Shown piece by piece: positions 52,106 to 59,985 of a stretch of 64,000 bases of DNA. Position numbers and translations under genes: made by a program. Source of the DNA: JAGOUN01 sp040389005. Its GTDB lineage: Bacteria > Pseudomonadota > Gammaproteobacteria > JAGOUN01. Under the pieces are notes generated by a model that was given only the letters and a program-made list of their open reading frames with translations, made no database searches and was not told the DNA's origin. The first letter of the stretch is position 1. The number at the start of each line of letters is the position of its first letter. The DNA lies in assembly GCA_040389005.1 (NCBI GenBank), contig JAZKAS010000022.1, positions 28,966-92,965 on the forward strand. Reading direction: 5' to 3'.

Positions 52106-53229
52106 AAACTTTTCGTTTACCGGATCTTGGTGAAGGCTTGCCAGAAGCAATTATTCGCGAATGGTATGTGCAAGTCGGCGATGAAGTACAAATCGATCAA
52201 ACCATCGTTGCGATGGAAACAGCTAAAGCACTTGTTGACGTGCCCTCGCCTTTTGCAGGAAAAATTGAAAAACTGTTCGGCAAAGCTGACGATACAATTA
52301 AAACCGGAGATCCTTTAATTGGTGTTGAAGGTGAAGAAGATGCCGGCACCGTTGTTGGCAATATCGAAACTTCCGATAAAATATTACAAGAAAGTGCTGC
52401 CGGCATAAGTGTAAAAGCACAAAGCGCCGCGCATAAAGCAACACCTGCGGTGCGTATGCTCGCGCAACAACTTGGCGTTGATCTTGCGGATGTTAAATAT
52501 TCTGGCACCATCATCACTGCGGAAGATGTGAAAAAAACAGCAAATCTTTTTCAACAAAATACGATTCCAGCATTGAACGTACAATTCACTGACACCGTTG
52601 AATCCCTCACTCCCACACGTCGCGCCATGGTGATGAGCATGACGCAATCGCATCAACATATTGTACCCGTATCAATTTCAGATGACGCAGATATTCATGA
52701 TTGGGTTGGCAAACAAGATACCACCGTCAGATTATTACGCGCGGTACAAGCAGGTTGCGAAGCGGTTCCGATTACCAATGCGTATTTTGATGGCCAACAA
52801 ATGGTGTATCAACTTCATAAAAATATTAATATTGGTATCGCAGTGGATACCGAGCATGGATTATTTGTGCCTGTCTTAAAAGATGTGGCTAATCAATCGA
52901 ATGAAGCATTACGCGAAACCATCAATCGTTTTAAACAACAAGCCCGCGACAAAGCACTGCCTGCGCAAGATTTAAAAAATGCGACCATCATGCTTTCTAA
53001 TTTCGGCACGATTGCAGGACGTTATGCCAATCCGATTATTGTGCCGCCGATGGTTGCAATTGTTGGCATTGGCAGTGCGCGTGAAAAAGTTGTCGCACAT
53101 AATGGCGCACCGGCAGTTCGACGTATTCTGCCAATTTCGATTACTGTCGATCATCGATTAGTGACCGGTGGCGAGGCCATACGCTTACTTCATACGATTA
53201 TGGTGGAATTAGCAAAACCTGTTCTCTAA
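52102..53229 (+). CDS. pdhC: 2-oxoacid dehydrogenase E2 component (dihydrolipoyl acyltransferase)
   Basis: Forms the core and transfers the acyl group to CoA. The 375-residue protein has one N-terminal lipoyl domain with Lys42 in METAKALVDVPS, a peripheral-subunit-binding domain at about 112-148 (KATPAVRMLAQQLGVDLADVKYSG) and a catalytic acyltransferase domain. The active-site segment reads ITVDHRLVTGGEA, where the usual aspartate after HRxx is Thr; this variant is known in several gammaproteobacterial E2 proteins. A single lipoyl domain distinguishes it from E. coli AceF. No E3 (lpd) gene is in the window. Confidence 0.9.
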   Translation: MKTFRLPDLGEGLPEAIIREWYVQVGDEVQIDQTIVAMETAKALVDVPSPFAGKIEKLFGKADDTIKTGDPLIGVEGEEDAGTVVGNIETSDKILQESAAGISVKAQSAAHKATPAVRMLAQQLGVDLADVKYSGTIITAEDVKKTANLFQQNTIPALNVQFTDTVESLTPTRRAMVMSMTQSHQHIVPVSISDDADIHDWVGKQDTTVRLLRAVQAGCEAVPITNAYFDGQQMVYQLHKNINIGIAVDTEHGLFVPVLKDVANQSNEALRETINRFKQQARDKALPAQDLKNATIMLSNFGTIAGRYANPIIVPPMVAIVGIGSAREKVVAHNGAPAVRRILPISITVDHRLVTGGEAIRLLHTIMVELAKPVL

Positions 53230-53243
53230 AAAAGGAATCAAAA

Positions 53244-53852
53244 ATGTCTGACATATTATTATCAAGCTGCCCCTGCGGCAGTCAAAAAAATTACGCTGAT
53301 TGTTGCGAGCCTCTTTTAACGGGCAAAAAGACCGCGAACACTCCTGAAGCGTTAATGCGATCACGTTACACCGCGTTCACGGTTAAAAATGTCGACTATT
53401 TATTTTCAAGCATGACGCCCGAATTACAACAAGAAACCGATCGTGAAGACATGCAAGATTTTGCAGATGAAGTGGATTCTTGGGTAAGATTAGAAGTGCT
53501 TAATACCTCAACGTTAGATGCAGATCATGGAAATGTTGAATTTGCGGCGTATTTTATGTATGACGAACAAGAACAACGCATTCATGAAAACAGCAAATTT
53601 GTAAAACAAGGCGAGCAATGGTTTTATGCGGGTCATGAACATCAATGCAGCTCGCATGATCATGACGATGAAGAATACAATGATCATCAGCATGACGATC
53701 ACGACCATCATGATCATGATCATCACGTGCATGATGAACATTGTGGTCACAACCACCATCACGAACCGTATCGCGCAGAAATTAAAATTGGCCGAAATGA
53801 TCCTTGCCCATGTGGAAGTGGTAAAAAATTCAAAAAATGCTGTATTGAATAA
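53244..53852 (+). CDS. SEC-C (YchJ-like) protein with His-rich insert
   Basis: A 202-residue protein. The N-terminal SEC-C-type metal-binding segment SCPCGSQKNYADCCEPLL (8-25) and a following RYTAFTVKNVDYLFSSMTPELQ domain are like YchJ/UPF0225 proteins. A histidine- and aspartate-rich stretch at about residues 133-174 contains some 20 His residues (HDHHDHDHHVHDEHCGHNHHHE). The C-terminus is a second SEC-C motif, GRNDPCPCGSGKKFKKCC. Both SEC-C motifs can bind zinc, and the His-rich part probably stores or shuttles metal such as zinc or nickel. The function is otherwise unknown. The AAAAAAGG ribosome site lies just after pdhC. Confidence 0.85.
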   Translation: MSDILLSSCPCGSQKNYADCCEPLLTGKKTANTPEALMRSRYTAFTVKNVDYLFSSMTPELQQETDREDMQDFADEVDSWVRLEVLNTSTLDADHGNVEFAAYFMYDEQEQRIHENSKFVKQGEQWFYAGHEHQCSSHDHDDEEYNDHQHDDHDHHDHDHHVHDEHCGHNHHHEPYRAEIKIGRNDPCPCGSGKKFKKCCIE

Positions 53853-53855
53853 TAC

Positions 53856-54653
53856 TTAGCCGACATCAACAACAGCGTCACATTGTGCCGCTGTTGCATT
53901 TGCAGGAAAAGGGCTCGTATACCCAACTTTGGAGGCAGCCACAATTTCCAACGTATTATTTTTATAAGAAGCTGACTCTAGCGTTATCGGGCTTGGCAAT
54001 GCCCCTGCATTCGCGAGCAAATCTTTTGCTAATTTATTCACCATTGTTTGCCCTTTAACAAGGTTCATAATCACATCTTTCCACTCTAATGTATAATGCA
54101 TTGTTTTGAGATCCTGAATCACTAGATCACCGTGCGCCGTACATTTTTTATAATCGTGCTGGCCTCCACAAAACCAATTAGTCTCTGTTCCATCGTCTAT
54201 TTTACACGTCGTGCTCGGCGAACAAGTATAGGCAGCCTGCGTAGGATTTTCAGAAGTATTGAGCGTTGCTGTCGAATTATTCTGACAGGGAGTCGATGTT
54301 GATGTCGATCCACCGCACGCGCCGGCAATAGAAAATGTAATCAAGTTTGAAGCATCAAGAACAGCACCGGGAGAACAATTACAATTTATCACTAGAACGG
54401 AACCCTCTATATTCCCACAGAAGCCAATACTTGAACCCGTAATCGTCGGAAAAGAAAATGATACAGTAGGACTATTTGCAAGCAAAGTCCGGGTTACATT
54501 CTGGCCGTATCCACCATTACACGTACACGTCACATCTTGCGAAGACGTATTTTTTATACTCATATAAGAAGCAAATACATAATAAGGTGAAGCAGCTAAG
54601 ACTGTATCGCAGGATAATATCAGCAGCATCGTGGCTAATATTTTTTTTCTCAT
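53856..54653 (-). CDS. secreted Cys-rich orphan protein
   Basis: A 265-residue exported protein with signal peptide MRKKILATMLLILSCDTVLA. The mature part is rich in Cys, Ser, Thr and Asn and has short motifs such as VTCTCNGGYGQN, INCNCSPG and CGGQHDYKKC. Many cysteines suggest disulfide bonds in the periplasm or outside the cell. I do not recognise the family. It lies between the SEC-C gene (convergent, 3 bases apart) and gcvPB, 18 bases downstream of gcvPB. An extracellular adhesin or effector is possible but unsupported. Confidence 0.65.
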   Translation of the reverse strand: MRKKILATMLLILSCDTVLAASPYYVFASYMSIKNTSSQDVTCTCNGGYGQNVTRTLLANSPTVSFSFPTITGSSIGFCGNIEGSVLVINCNCSPGAVLDASNLITFSIAGACGGSTSTSTPCQNNSTATLNTSENPTQAAYTCSPSTTCKIDDGTETNWFCGGQHDYKKCTAHGDLVIQDLKTMHYTLEWKDVIMNLVKGQTMVNKLAKDLLANAGALPSPITLESASYKNNTLEIVAASKVGYTSPFPANATAAQCDAVVDVG

Positions 54654-54671
54654 AAGGCACCCTTTCTTAAA

Positions 54672-56129
54672 TTATAAGTCATACCGTAAATTTAACTCTT
54701 TCGCTGCACGCACATCATCTAAACGCTTTACCGGCAAAGTATGTGGTGCCGTTTTCAGCAACTCCGGTTGCGTTTCTGCTTCGTGCCGAATCGCAATCAT
54801 CGCTTCGATAAATTTATCCAACGTTTGCTTGCTTTCTGTTTCTGTTGGTTCAATCAATAAACATTCTGGCACCAGCAACGGAAAATACATCGTTGGTGCA
54901 TGAAAACCATAATCTAGCAAACGCTTTGCAAAATCAAGCGCACCCACACCCCAATTTTTTAATTCGTGTTTTAAGGTAATAATAAATTCATGTGTCGCTC
55001 GACGCTTTGGATATGCCAATTCAAATCCTGCCGCCTGCAATCGCTTCATCAAATAATTTGCATTCAACGTCGCGTGATCGGCAACGCGCACGAGTCCTTT
55101 TTTTCCTAACATGCGAATATAAATATACGCACGCAATAAAATGCCCGCATTACCCATCAACGCCGATAAACGGCCAATGCTTTGTGGCGCCTCTTTTTGA
55201 CTCGCTAAAAAATAATGCTTATTTTTTTCAATAACAAAAGGAACCGGTAAGAATGGTTTTAACAAGTCATTACATGCAACAGGACCTGCTCCCGGACCAC
55301 CGCCACCGTGCGGCGTGGCAAATGTTTTATGAAGATTCATATGCATGACATCAAACCCCATATCACCCGGCCGTACTTTGCCTAAAATTGCATTCAAGTT
55401 CGCGCCATCGTAATAAAGCAAACCGCCTGCATCGTGAATCATTTTTGCAATCGCAGGAATTTGTCGCTCAAACACGCCCAGTGTCGATGGATTCGTCAAC
55501 ATAATCCCCGCCGTTTGTGGACCGATTGCTTTTTTTAATGCGTCTAAATCAACATCGCCTTCTGCGTTGGTTGGAATTTCTTTTACGATTAAACCACATT
55601 GCACCGCAGTTGCAGGATTCGTTCCGTGCGCTGCATCGGGTACAAGCATTTCTATACGCGCATGATCGTTTCGCGCGCGATGATAAGCGGCGATCATCGC
55701 AACACCGGCAAATTCGCCTTGCGCACCGGCCATCGGCGATAATGACACACCGCTCATTCCAGTAATATCGGCCAACATGTTTTGTAATTCAAACATGCAT
55801 TTCAAAAACCCTTGCGTTGTAGTTTCAGACGCGAGCGGATGGGATCGTAAAAATTCTGGCAACATCGCAAACTTATGCACACCGCGCGGATTGTATTTCA
55901 TCGTGCATGAACCGAGTGGATAAAAATGCGAATCAATTGAAAAATTGCGTTTGGATAAATTGGTAAAATGTCGCACCACTTCCAACTCAGAAACTTCTGG
56001 CCAAAAAGGAGGAATTTCACGTAAATATTCTTTGGGAATATTACACTGCTCATTCTCTAAAACAGGACATTGCGCATGTGCATTGCGTCCTGCAACCGAA
56101 TACTCATAAATCAAAGGTTCAATATTCAT
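54672..56129 (-). CDS. gcvPB: glycine dehydrogenase (decarboxylating) subunit 2
   Basis: P-protein half of the glycine cleavage system, holding pyridoxal phosphate. It has SIDSHFYPLGSCTMKYNPR, GMSGVSLSPMAGAQGEFAGV, TNPSTLGVFE and the PLP-lysine segment MNLHKTFATPHGGGGPGAG. From ATG 56129 (MNIEPLIYEYSVAGRN) it has 485 residues; ATG 56150 would add seven residues but has no ribosome site. In most genomes gcvPB directly follows gcvPA; here they are about 3.8 kb apart and separated by accessory genes. Expression must come from its own promoter or from read-through. Confidence 0.95.
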   Translation of the reverse strand: MNIEPLIYEYSVAGRNAHAQCPVLENEQCNIPKEYLREIPPFWPEVSELEVVRHFTNLSKRNFSIDSHFYPLGSCTMKYNPRGVHKFAMLPEFLRSHPLASETTTQGFLKCMFELQNMLADITGMSGVSLSPMAGAQGEFAGVAMIAAYHRARNDHARIEMLVPDAAHGTNPATAVQCGLIVKEIPTNAEGDVDLDALKKAIGPQTAGIMLTNPSTLGVFERQIPAIAKMIHDAGGLLYYDGANLNAILGKVRPGDMGFDVMHMNLHKTFATPHGGGGPGAGPVACNDLLKPFLPVPFVIEKNKHYFLASQKEAPQSIGRLSALMGNAGILLRAYIYIRMLGKKGLVRVADHATLNANYLMKRLQAAGFELAYPKRRATHEFIITLKHELKNWGVGALDFAKRLLDYGFHAPTMYFPLLVPECLLIEPTETESKQTLDKFIEAMIAIRHEAETQPELLKTAPHTLPVKRLDDVRAAKELNLRYDL

Positions 56130-56150
56130 TCCGTTAATCCAAGCATACAT

Positions 56151-56363
56151 TTAATAAGATTGTACAACAAAGAAGAAAAGTAAATCAGCATTATTTTAGC
56201 GCTTACAAGAATGGCGCAATAGTTGCAGACCGAATGAAGAAATCGACTATATCATGTCTTGCTTTTTCGCAATTATCAGGCAAGTGATTGAAATAAATAC
56301 AGCGCCTTCGCTTTGACATATTTGTGTAACATCAAGCGCACACAATTCTTGAGTCTTCAATAA
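56151..56363. pseudogene. decayed N-terminal fragment of a HEAT-like gene paralogue (about 56201-56290, plus strand)
   Basis: On the plus strand, 56201-56290 matches the start of the HEAT-like gene (57971-58061) closely. Both begin GCTTACAAGA(A/G)TGGCG(C/T)AAT, and the reading frames give LQEWRNSCRPNEE and LQEWRNNRGSNEERRPH. The copy lacks one base after GAAA, so its frame shifts there, and similarity fades after about 90 bases. The rest of the region shows no gene. It is the stub of a lost paralogue, or a recombination scar. Confidence 0.65.
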
Positions 56364-57602
56364 TTACAACCATACCATCGGAATCTGTAAAATATTTTTA
56401 GTCAACCAAGTCACTTGATCTCCTTGATTAACGACTATTCCGAAAGGCAATTTATGTTCTTCTACATATTGCTCAAGCACGCGTAATTGTTTTATTGGAG
56501 TGTTGACGCCATATTTTATTTCTATAGGCAACTGACCAAAACTGCCTTCCAAAATCAAATCGATTTCAGCGCCATCTTTGGTTCGATAATAATAACTCTC
56601 CCAATGCGCAATATTTTTTGACTCCACACCTCGGATGATTTCCTCAACCACAAAAGATTCAAATGAAAATCCAACCGAGGGATGATTAAAGAGATTTTCG
56701 AGTGAATGAATTTGTTGCAAATAATTTCGCAACCCACTGTCTCTCATTAATCCTTTTGGCATTTTTACAATGGATTTTGTCATGTTTCGTTCAAAACTCT
56801 GTAATTGACGCCAGAGATACGTTTTATCCGCAATATGAATATATTGATTCACTGATGGCTGACTAATTTCTAAATTTCTTGCAAGCGCAGCTTTGTTGAC
56901 AATAGTTCCCGACAGATGACTGAGCATGCTAATAAAACGTTGATAAACAATTTTATTGAGTCTTGGGAAAAGTTTTGCAATATCGCGATTAATATAAGTT
57001 TGATAATAGTTTTCCATCCAAGCATTATAATAGTCTTTATTATCAGCTAATACAGGTTCTGGGTATCCACCATAAAGCCAAGAATGCTGTATTTGATTTT
57101 TTGTCAACAATGCTTGTTTATTTTTGTTAATAAAATGAGTGATGCGCTCTTTACTCAAAGTTTCTGAAAATAAATTATAAAATTCACTTAAAGGTGTTTG
57201 AAATAATTCATTCGCTTTTAGCGTTCCCAATTCAACAATTGCAACTCGACCCGCAAGAGATTCAGATATATTATTTAATAATTCTGGACTACTGGATCCA
57301 GTTAAAATAAACCGACCTTTCTTGCTTCGATTTTCATCGATAACGCCTCGCAGCACATTAAATAACATCGGCAATTCTTGCGCTTCATCCAAAATTATTT
57401 CTTGCTGATTTTGCTCAAAGAATAATTCAGGATCATGTTGTATACGCTGAAAAATGGAAGGCTTTTCACAATCGTAATATTGCCAACCGGGTCTAAGCTG
57501 CTTTGCGAGCGTGGTTTTACCCACCTGCCTGGCGCCTAAAATAGCAACGGCTGGGAAGTAATTGAGTAACTCGTTGATTTTATAAAATAAGTTTCTATTC
57601 AT
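56364..57602 (-). CDS. AAA family ATPase with DUF4143 C-terminal domain
   Basis: A 412-residue ATPase of the mobile AAA_14/DUF4143 type; the cellular role is unknown. Walker A GARQVGKTT is at residues 23-31, Walker B-like QEIILDEAQELP near 74 and LTGSSSPELL as a sensor-like motif near 101. A winged-helix part (LEISQPSVNQYIHIADKT) follows. The C-terminal domain has the PD-(D/E)XK-like residues GAEIDLILE and PIEIKYG. The start lies in a perfect 12-base inverted repeat. A truncated relative lies at 30605-31072. It sits within the accessory block that splits gcvPA from gcvPB. Confidence 0.85.
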   Translation of the reverse strand: MNRNLFYKINELLNYFPAVAILGARQVGKTTLAKQLRPGWQYYDCEKPSIFQRIQHDPELFFEQNQQEIILDEAQELPMLFNVLRGVIDENRSKKGRFILTGSSSPELLNNISESLAGRVAIVELGTLKANELFQTPLSEFYNLFSETLSKERITHFINKNKQALLTKNQIQHSWLYGGYPEPVLADNKDYYNAWMENYYQTYINRDIAKLFPRLNKIVYQRFISMLSHLSGTIVNKAALARNLEISQPSVNQYIHIADKTYLWRQLQSFERNMTKSIVKMPKGLMRDSGLRNYLQQIHSLENLFNHPSVGFSFESFVVEEIIRGVESKNIAHWESYYYRTKDGAEIDLILEGSFGQLPIEIKYGVNTPIKQLRVLEQYVEEHKLPFGIVVNQGDQVTWLTKNILQIPMVWL

Positions 57603-57643
57603 ACCCGTAAATTATAAATATAAAGTTTAATATTTACGGGTAT
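57601..57643. promoter_or_regulatory. 12-base inverted repeat covering the ATPase start codon
   Basis: Arms ATACCCGTAAAT (57601-57612) and ATTTACGGGTAT (57632-57643) are exact complements separated by 19 AT-rich bases. The left arm includes two bases of the ATPase ATG (57600-57602, complement). Such a dyad could be an operator for self-regulation, or a terminal repeat of a mobile ATPase cassette, as also seen at 31061-31102. Confidence 0.7.
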
Positions 57644-57957
57644 ATTAACTAAAGATTGACCACGTGTCAAATGCGTAAAAGACATCAAAAGGTCAAAAGG
57701 CGCATTGATAATATGTCACAATACTTTATATTGTGACAAATATGATCCGCAACACCACTATTGTGACAATTTATGTCGTAATATTATGATAATGCGAGAA
57801 AAATATGCCCATAAAAAGAACCTACCTCGAAATGCTGATTCTAGATTTATTAAGGCAGATTCCAATCGTCGATTTTTTAATTTCGAGAGCGATCGCCATG
57901 AAATTGACAAACTTTTACACTATAATCTCATTTTTTTGATAATCTGTGGTTGTAAAA
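57603..57957. other. intergenic region between ATPase and HEAT-like gene
   Basis: This 355-base region holds the ATPase dyad and a set of TATTGTGACA half-sites: 57714-57738 (an inverted pair with a 5-base spacer) and a third copy at 57759-57768. It also contains an 11-base-spaced TTGACA (57904-57909) and TATAAT (57921-57926), too close for a standard promoter. A 44-codon frame from ATG 57805 to TGA 57939 (MPIKRTYLEMLILDLL) has no good ribosome site and is probably spurious. No reliable gene is seen. Confidence 0.6.
57714..57768. promoter_or_regulatory. operator-like cluster of TATTGTGACA half-sites
   Basis: TGTCACAATA at 57714-57723 and TATTGTGACA at 57729-57738 form a perfect 10-base dyad with a 5-base spacer, and an identical TATTGTGACA recurs at 57759-57768. 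The regular half-site suggests a regulator binding site upstream of the HEAT-like gene or the divergent ATPase. Confidence 0.55.
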
Positions 57958-59805
57958 ATGTTAAAGCTTAGCTTACAAGAGTGGCGTAATAATCGTGGAT
58001 CGAACGAGGAAAGGCGACCACATCATGCCGTGCTTTTTGGCAACCCTCAACCTGATATTGCTGGCGATTTCATTCACACTGCAACCATACCAGATTACAC
58101 ATGGTTACTGTACAAAAGTATCCGCGATGGATTTTCTAATGAAATTGTTGATGAAGACCCAGTAATGCGGCTTGTGTTTCGAGCGCAATTAGTCAATCCA
58201 AAGGCAGACTATGAGTATCGAGATCTTATACTGAAATTTCTCACTAAAAGCCCCTACCTTTATTCTAGCGAAGATGTCACAGCAAAAATTAGTGAATTTG
58301 AAAGTAAGTTAAATGCTAGCCTGGAAGCAGTATATGAAGACATAAATAGCGATTATTGTATTTCACCGGAAGCAGGAGAATTACTTGACTCTGCGGTGAA
58401 TGCTCTTGCCTCGGTTGTTCATCAACTTGAAAAAAAGACAGCAAAAGCACTCACGCAAAGCTTATTTGAAAAAACCAACCCAGTATTTGACAAGCTATAT
58501 ACGGTCGCGGATTGGTTTTCAGAACCAGATACTGTTCGTTTATATTGTATGCTTATGGCTGAGTTTCAAGTTCAAAGCATCGCAGAGTTAATAGAGTGGC
58601 TCATCATTTCTTTTGCATCTAACCCTTCAACTCAACGCATCATACAAGAGATGGTTGTTACATTCCGGTATCGGTTTGACACAACTGCACAAGACGCTGT
58701 CTTTGAAGTCTTAATGCGCTTGCTGAAAAATGGCGCTAAACAACACCATCTGTGTCAGATCATAGACACTATTAATCTATTTCACCCCTATTTTCATGAG
58801 AAAGCTAATGAGATTTTCGGCGAAATATTAGTTTTGCACAGCCATCCTGCCAATGAAATACGCGCCAAAGTCACCGAAACTATCATCGCCTTCTGGGGCC
58901 ATCTTGGGCAAGAGCAACGCAATGATGCGCGTAAGACCTTATGTACTCTACTGAAGGAACCCCTGAAGCGGCATCGTTTGGCGCGCTGCAAGGCCGCAAA
59001 AGCCATCGCCACGCTTTGGCCATCTTTGGAACAACATGGAGAACCATACACCACCTCATTCATAGCCTTTCAACTTGCATCAGCTCTACTAAAGCAAGCA
59101 GACGGCGATGACCAGGATTCGACACATGCAGATGCCGCACAAACTATCGCCCTATTTTGGCCTCATATGTCACAAGATAAACGTAAAAAAGCTGTTCAAG
59201 CTGGGGTAGTTAAAACAATACTGAGCCTACTGGACCGCAGTAATAATAATTATGAATCTGCAATTGCGGCCTTCGAAGCAGCTGACACACTTTGGAACGA
59301 CCTTAACGAAGCAGAGCGAAATGATGCCACCCAGGCCATATTCACTCTATTACACAATCCTGATGATCATCGACGTTTTGCAGCCATAGAGGCTGCTTTC
59401 AAACTCTGTAACAGATTGACAAAAACTCAACGTGACCAGGCTTTTGAAGCTGCACTTATCTCGCTGAAATGCCCCATGCATGATGATACACTCACTAAAG
59501 CTCAAAAAGCGATTTTGCCCTTTATTCCTCACATAGATATAAACAATTTGCCTAGAATAATTGAAATCTTAACAGAATCCCTAGATGGCTCTAGCGCTAA
59601 TACGGCAAGACGTAATATCTTAAGCGCAATCATCTACCACCATCCAACCTATCACTATAACTTTGACAATCTTGAAAATTCATCAATGAAAGATCGCCTC
59701 GTCGAAATGGTGAAAATGCGAACTTCGTTGATTCAAAAAACAGTAACACCAGGGAAAAGATCTCGAGATGAAGAAGCCTTTCAATCTTATAAGCACAGAG
59801 GGTGA
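57958..59805 (+). CDS. HEAT/ARM-like repeat orphan protein, possible effector
   Basis: A 615-residue protein from ATG 57958 (MLKLSLQEWRNNRGSN); a GTG four codons earlier also fits. The N-terminal 60 residues include LQEWRN, HHAVLFGNPQPDIAGDF and TWLLYKSIRDGF, the same start as the decayed fragment at 56201. From about residue 220 the protein is a series of helical repeats of HEAT/ARM type, each with phrases such as KAAKAIATLWPSLEQ, DAAQTIALFWPHMSQ and EAADTLWNDLNEAERNDATQAIF. The C-terminus is basic (TPGKRSRDEEAFQSYKHRG). No enzymatic motif is seen. Its role is probably protein-protein binding; secretion by Dot/Icm is possible but unproven. Confidence 0.75.
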   Translation: MLKLSLQEWRNNRGSNEERRPHHAVLFGNPQPDIAGDFIHTATIPDYTWLLYKSIRDGFSNEIVDEDPVMRLVFRAQLVNPKADYEYRDLILKFLTKSPYLYSSEDVTAKISEFESKLNASLEAVYEDINSDYCISPEAGELLDSAVNALASVVHQLEKKTAKALTQSLFEKTNPVFDKLYTVADWFSEPDTVRLYCMLMAEFQVQSIAELIEWLIISFASNPSTQRIIQEMVVTFRYRFDTTAQDAVFEVLMRLLKNGAKQHHLCQIIDTINLFHPYFHEKANEIFGEILVLHSHPANEIRAKVTETIIAFWGHLGQEQRNDARKTLCTLLKEPLKRHRLARCKAAKAIATLWPSLEQHGEPYTTSFIAFQLASALLKQADGDDQDSTHADAAQTIALFWPHMSQDKRKKAVQAGVVKTILSLLDRSNNNYESAIAAFEAADTLWNDLNEAERNDATQAIFTLLHNPDDHRRFAAIEAAFKLCNRLTKTQRDQAFEAALISLKCPMHDDTLTKAQKAILPFIPHIDINNLPRIIEILTESLDGSSANTARRNILSAIIYHHPTYHYNFDNLENSSMKDRLVEMVKMRTSLIQKTVTPGKRSRDEEAFQSYKHRG

Positions 59806-59890
59806 GTTATTGAGATAACATTGCACAACCATAGGCATGCCGCCAATAATAGTGCATTCACGCATTAATTCTCACTTCACACCAACCTCA

Positions 59891-59985
59891 CACGTATAAT
59901 ATGGGGTAATTTTATGAATTTTTCACGTAAAATACAGGGCTATTTTATGTTTATTTTACATAAAATATGGGGCAATTTTACTAAA
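59891..59985. repeat. three imperfect 33-35-base tandem repeats
   Basis: Copies at about 59891-59923, 59924-59958 and 59959-59985 share the core CGTAAAATATGGGGCAATTTTA with small differences. Each core is itself a dyad (TAAAATA...TATTTTA-like). The block abuts the gcvPA stop (59981-59983) and lies downstream of the HEAT-like gene. It may mark the boundary of the inserted accessory block or a decayed ATPase operator. Confidence 0.65.

Noticed and set aside
53640..53770. Short tandem repeat (CATGAT/CATGAC) as a CRISPR or microsatellite
   Set aside because: It is the codon pattern of the His/Asp-rich segment of the SEC-C protein and has no spacer structure.
57705..57971. 88-codon open frame starting MIICHNTLYCDKYD
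   Set aside because: It starts at TTG with no ribosome site, overlaps the operator-like dyads and the HEAT-like gene start, and has a composition unlike neighbouring proteins.
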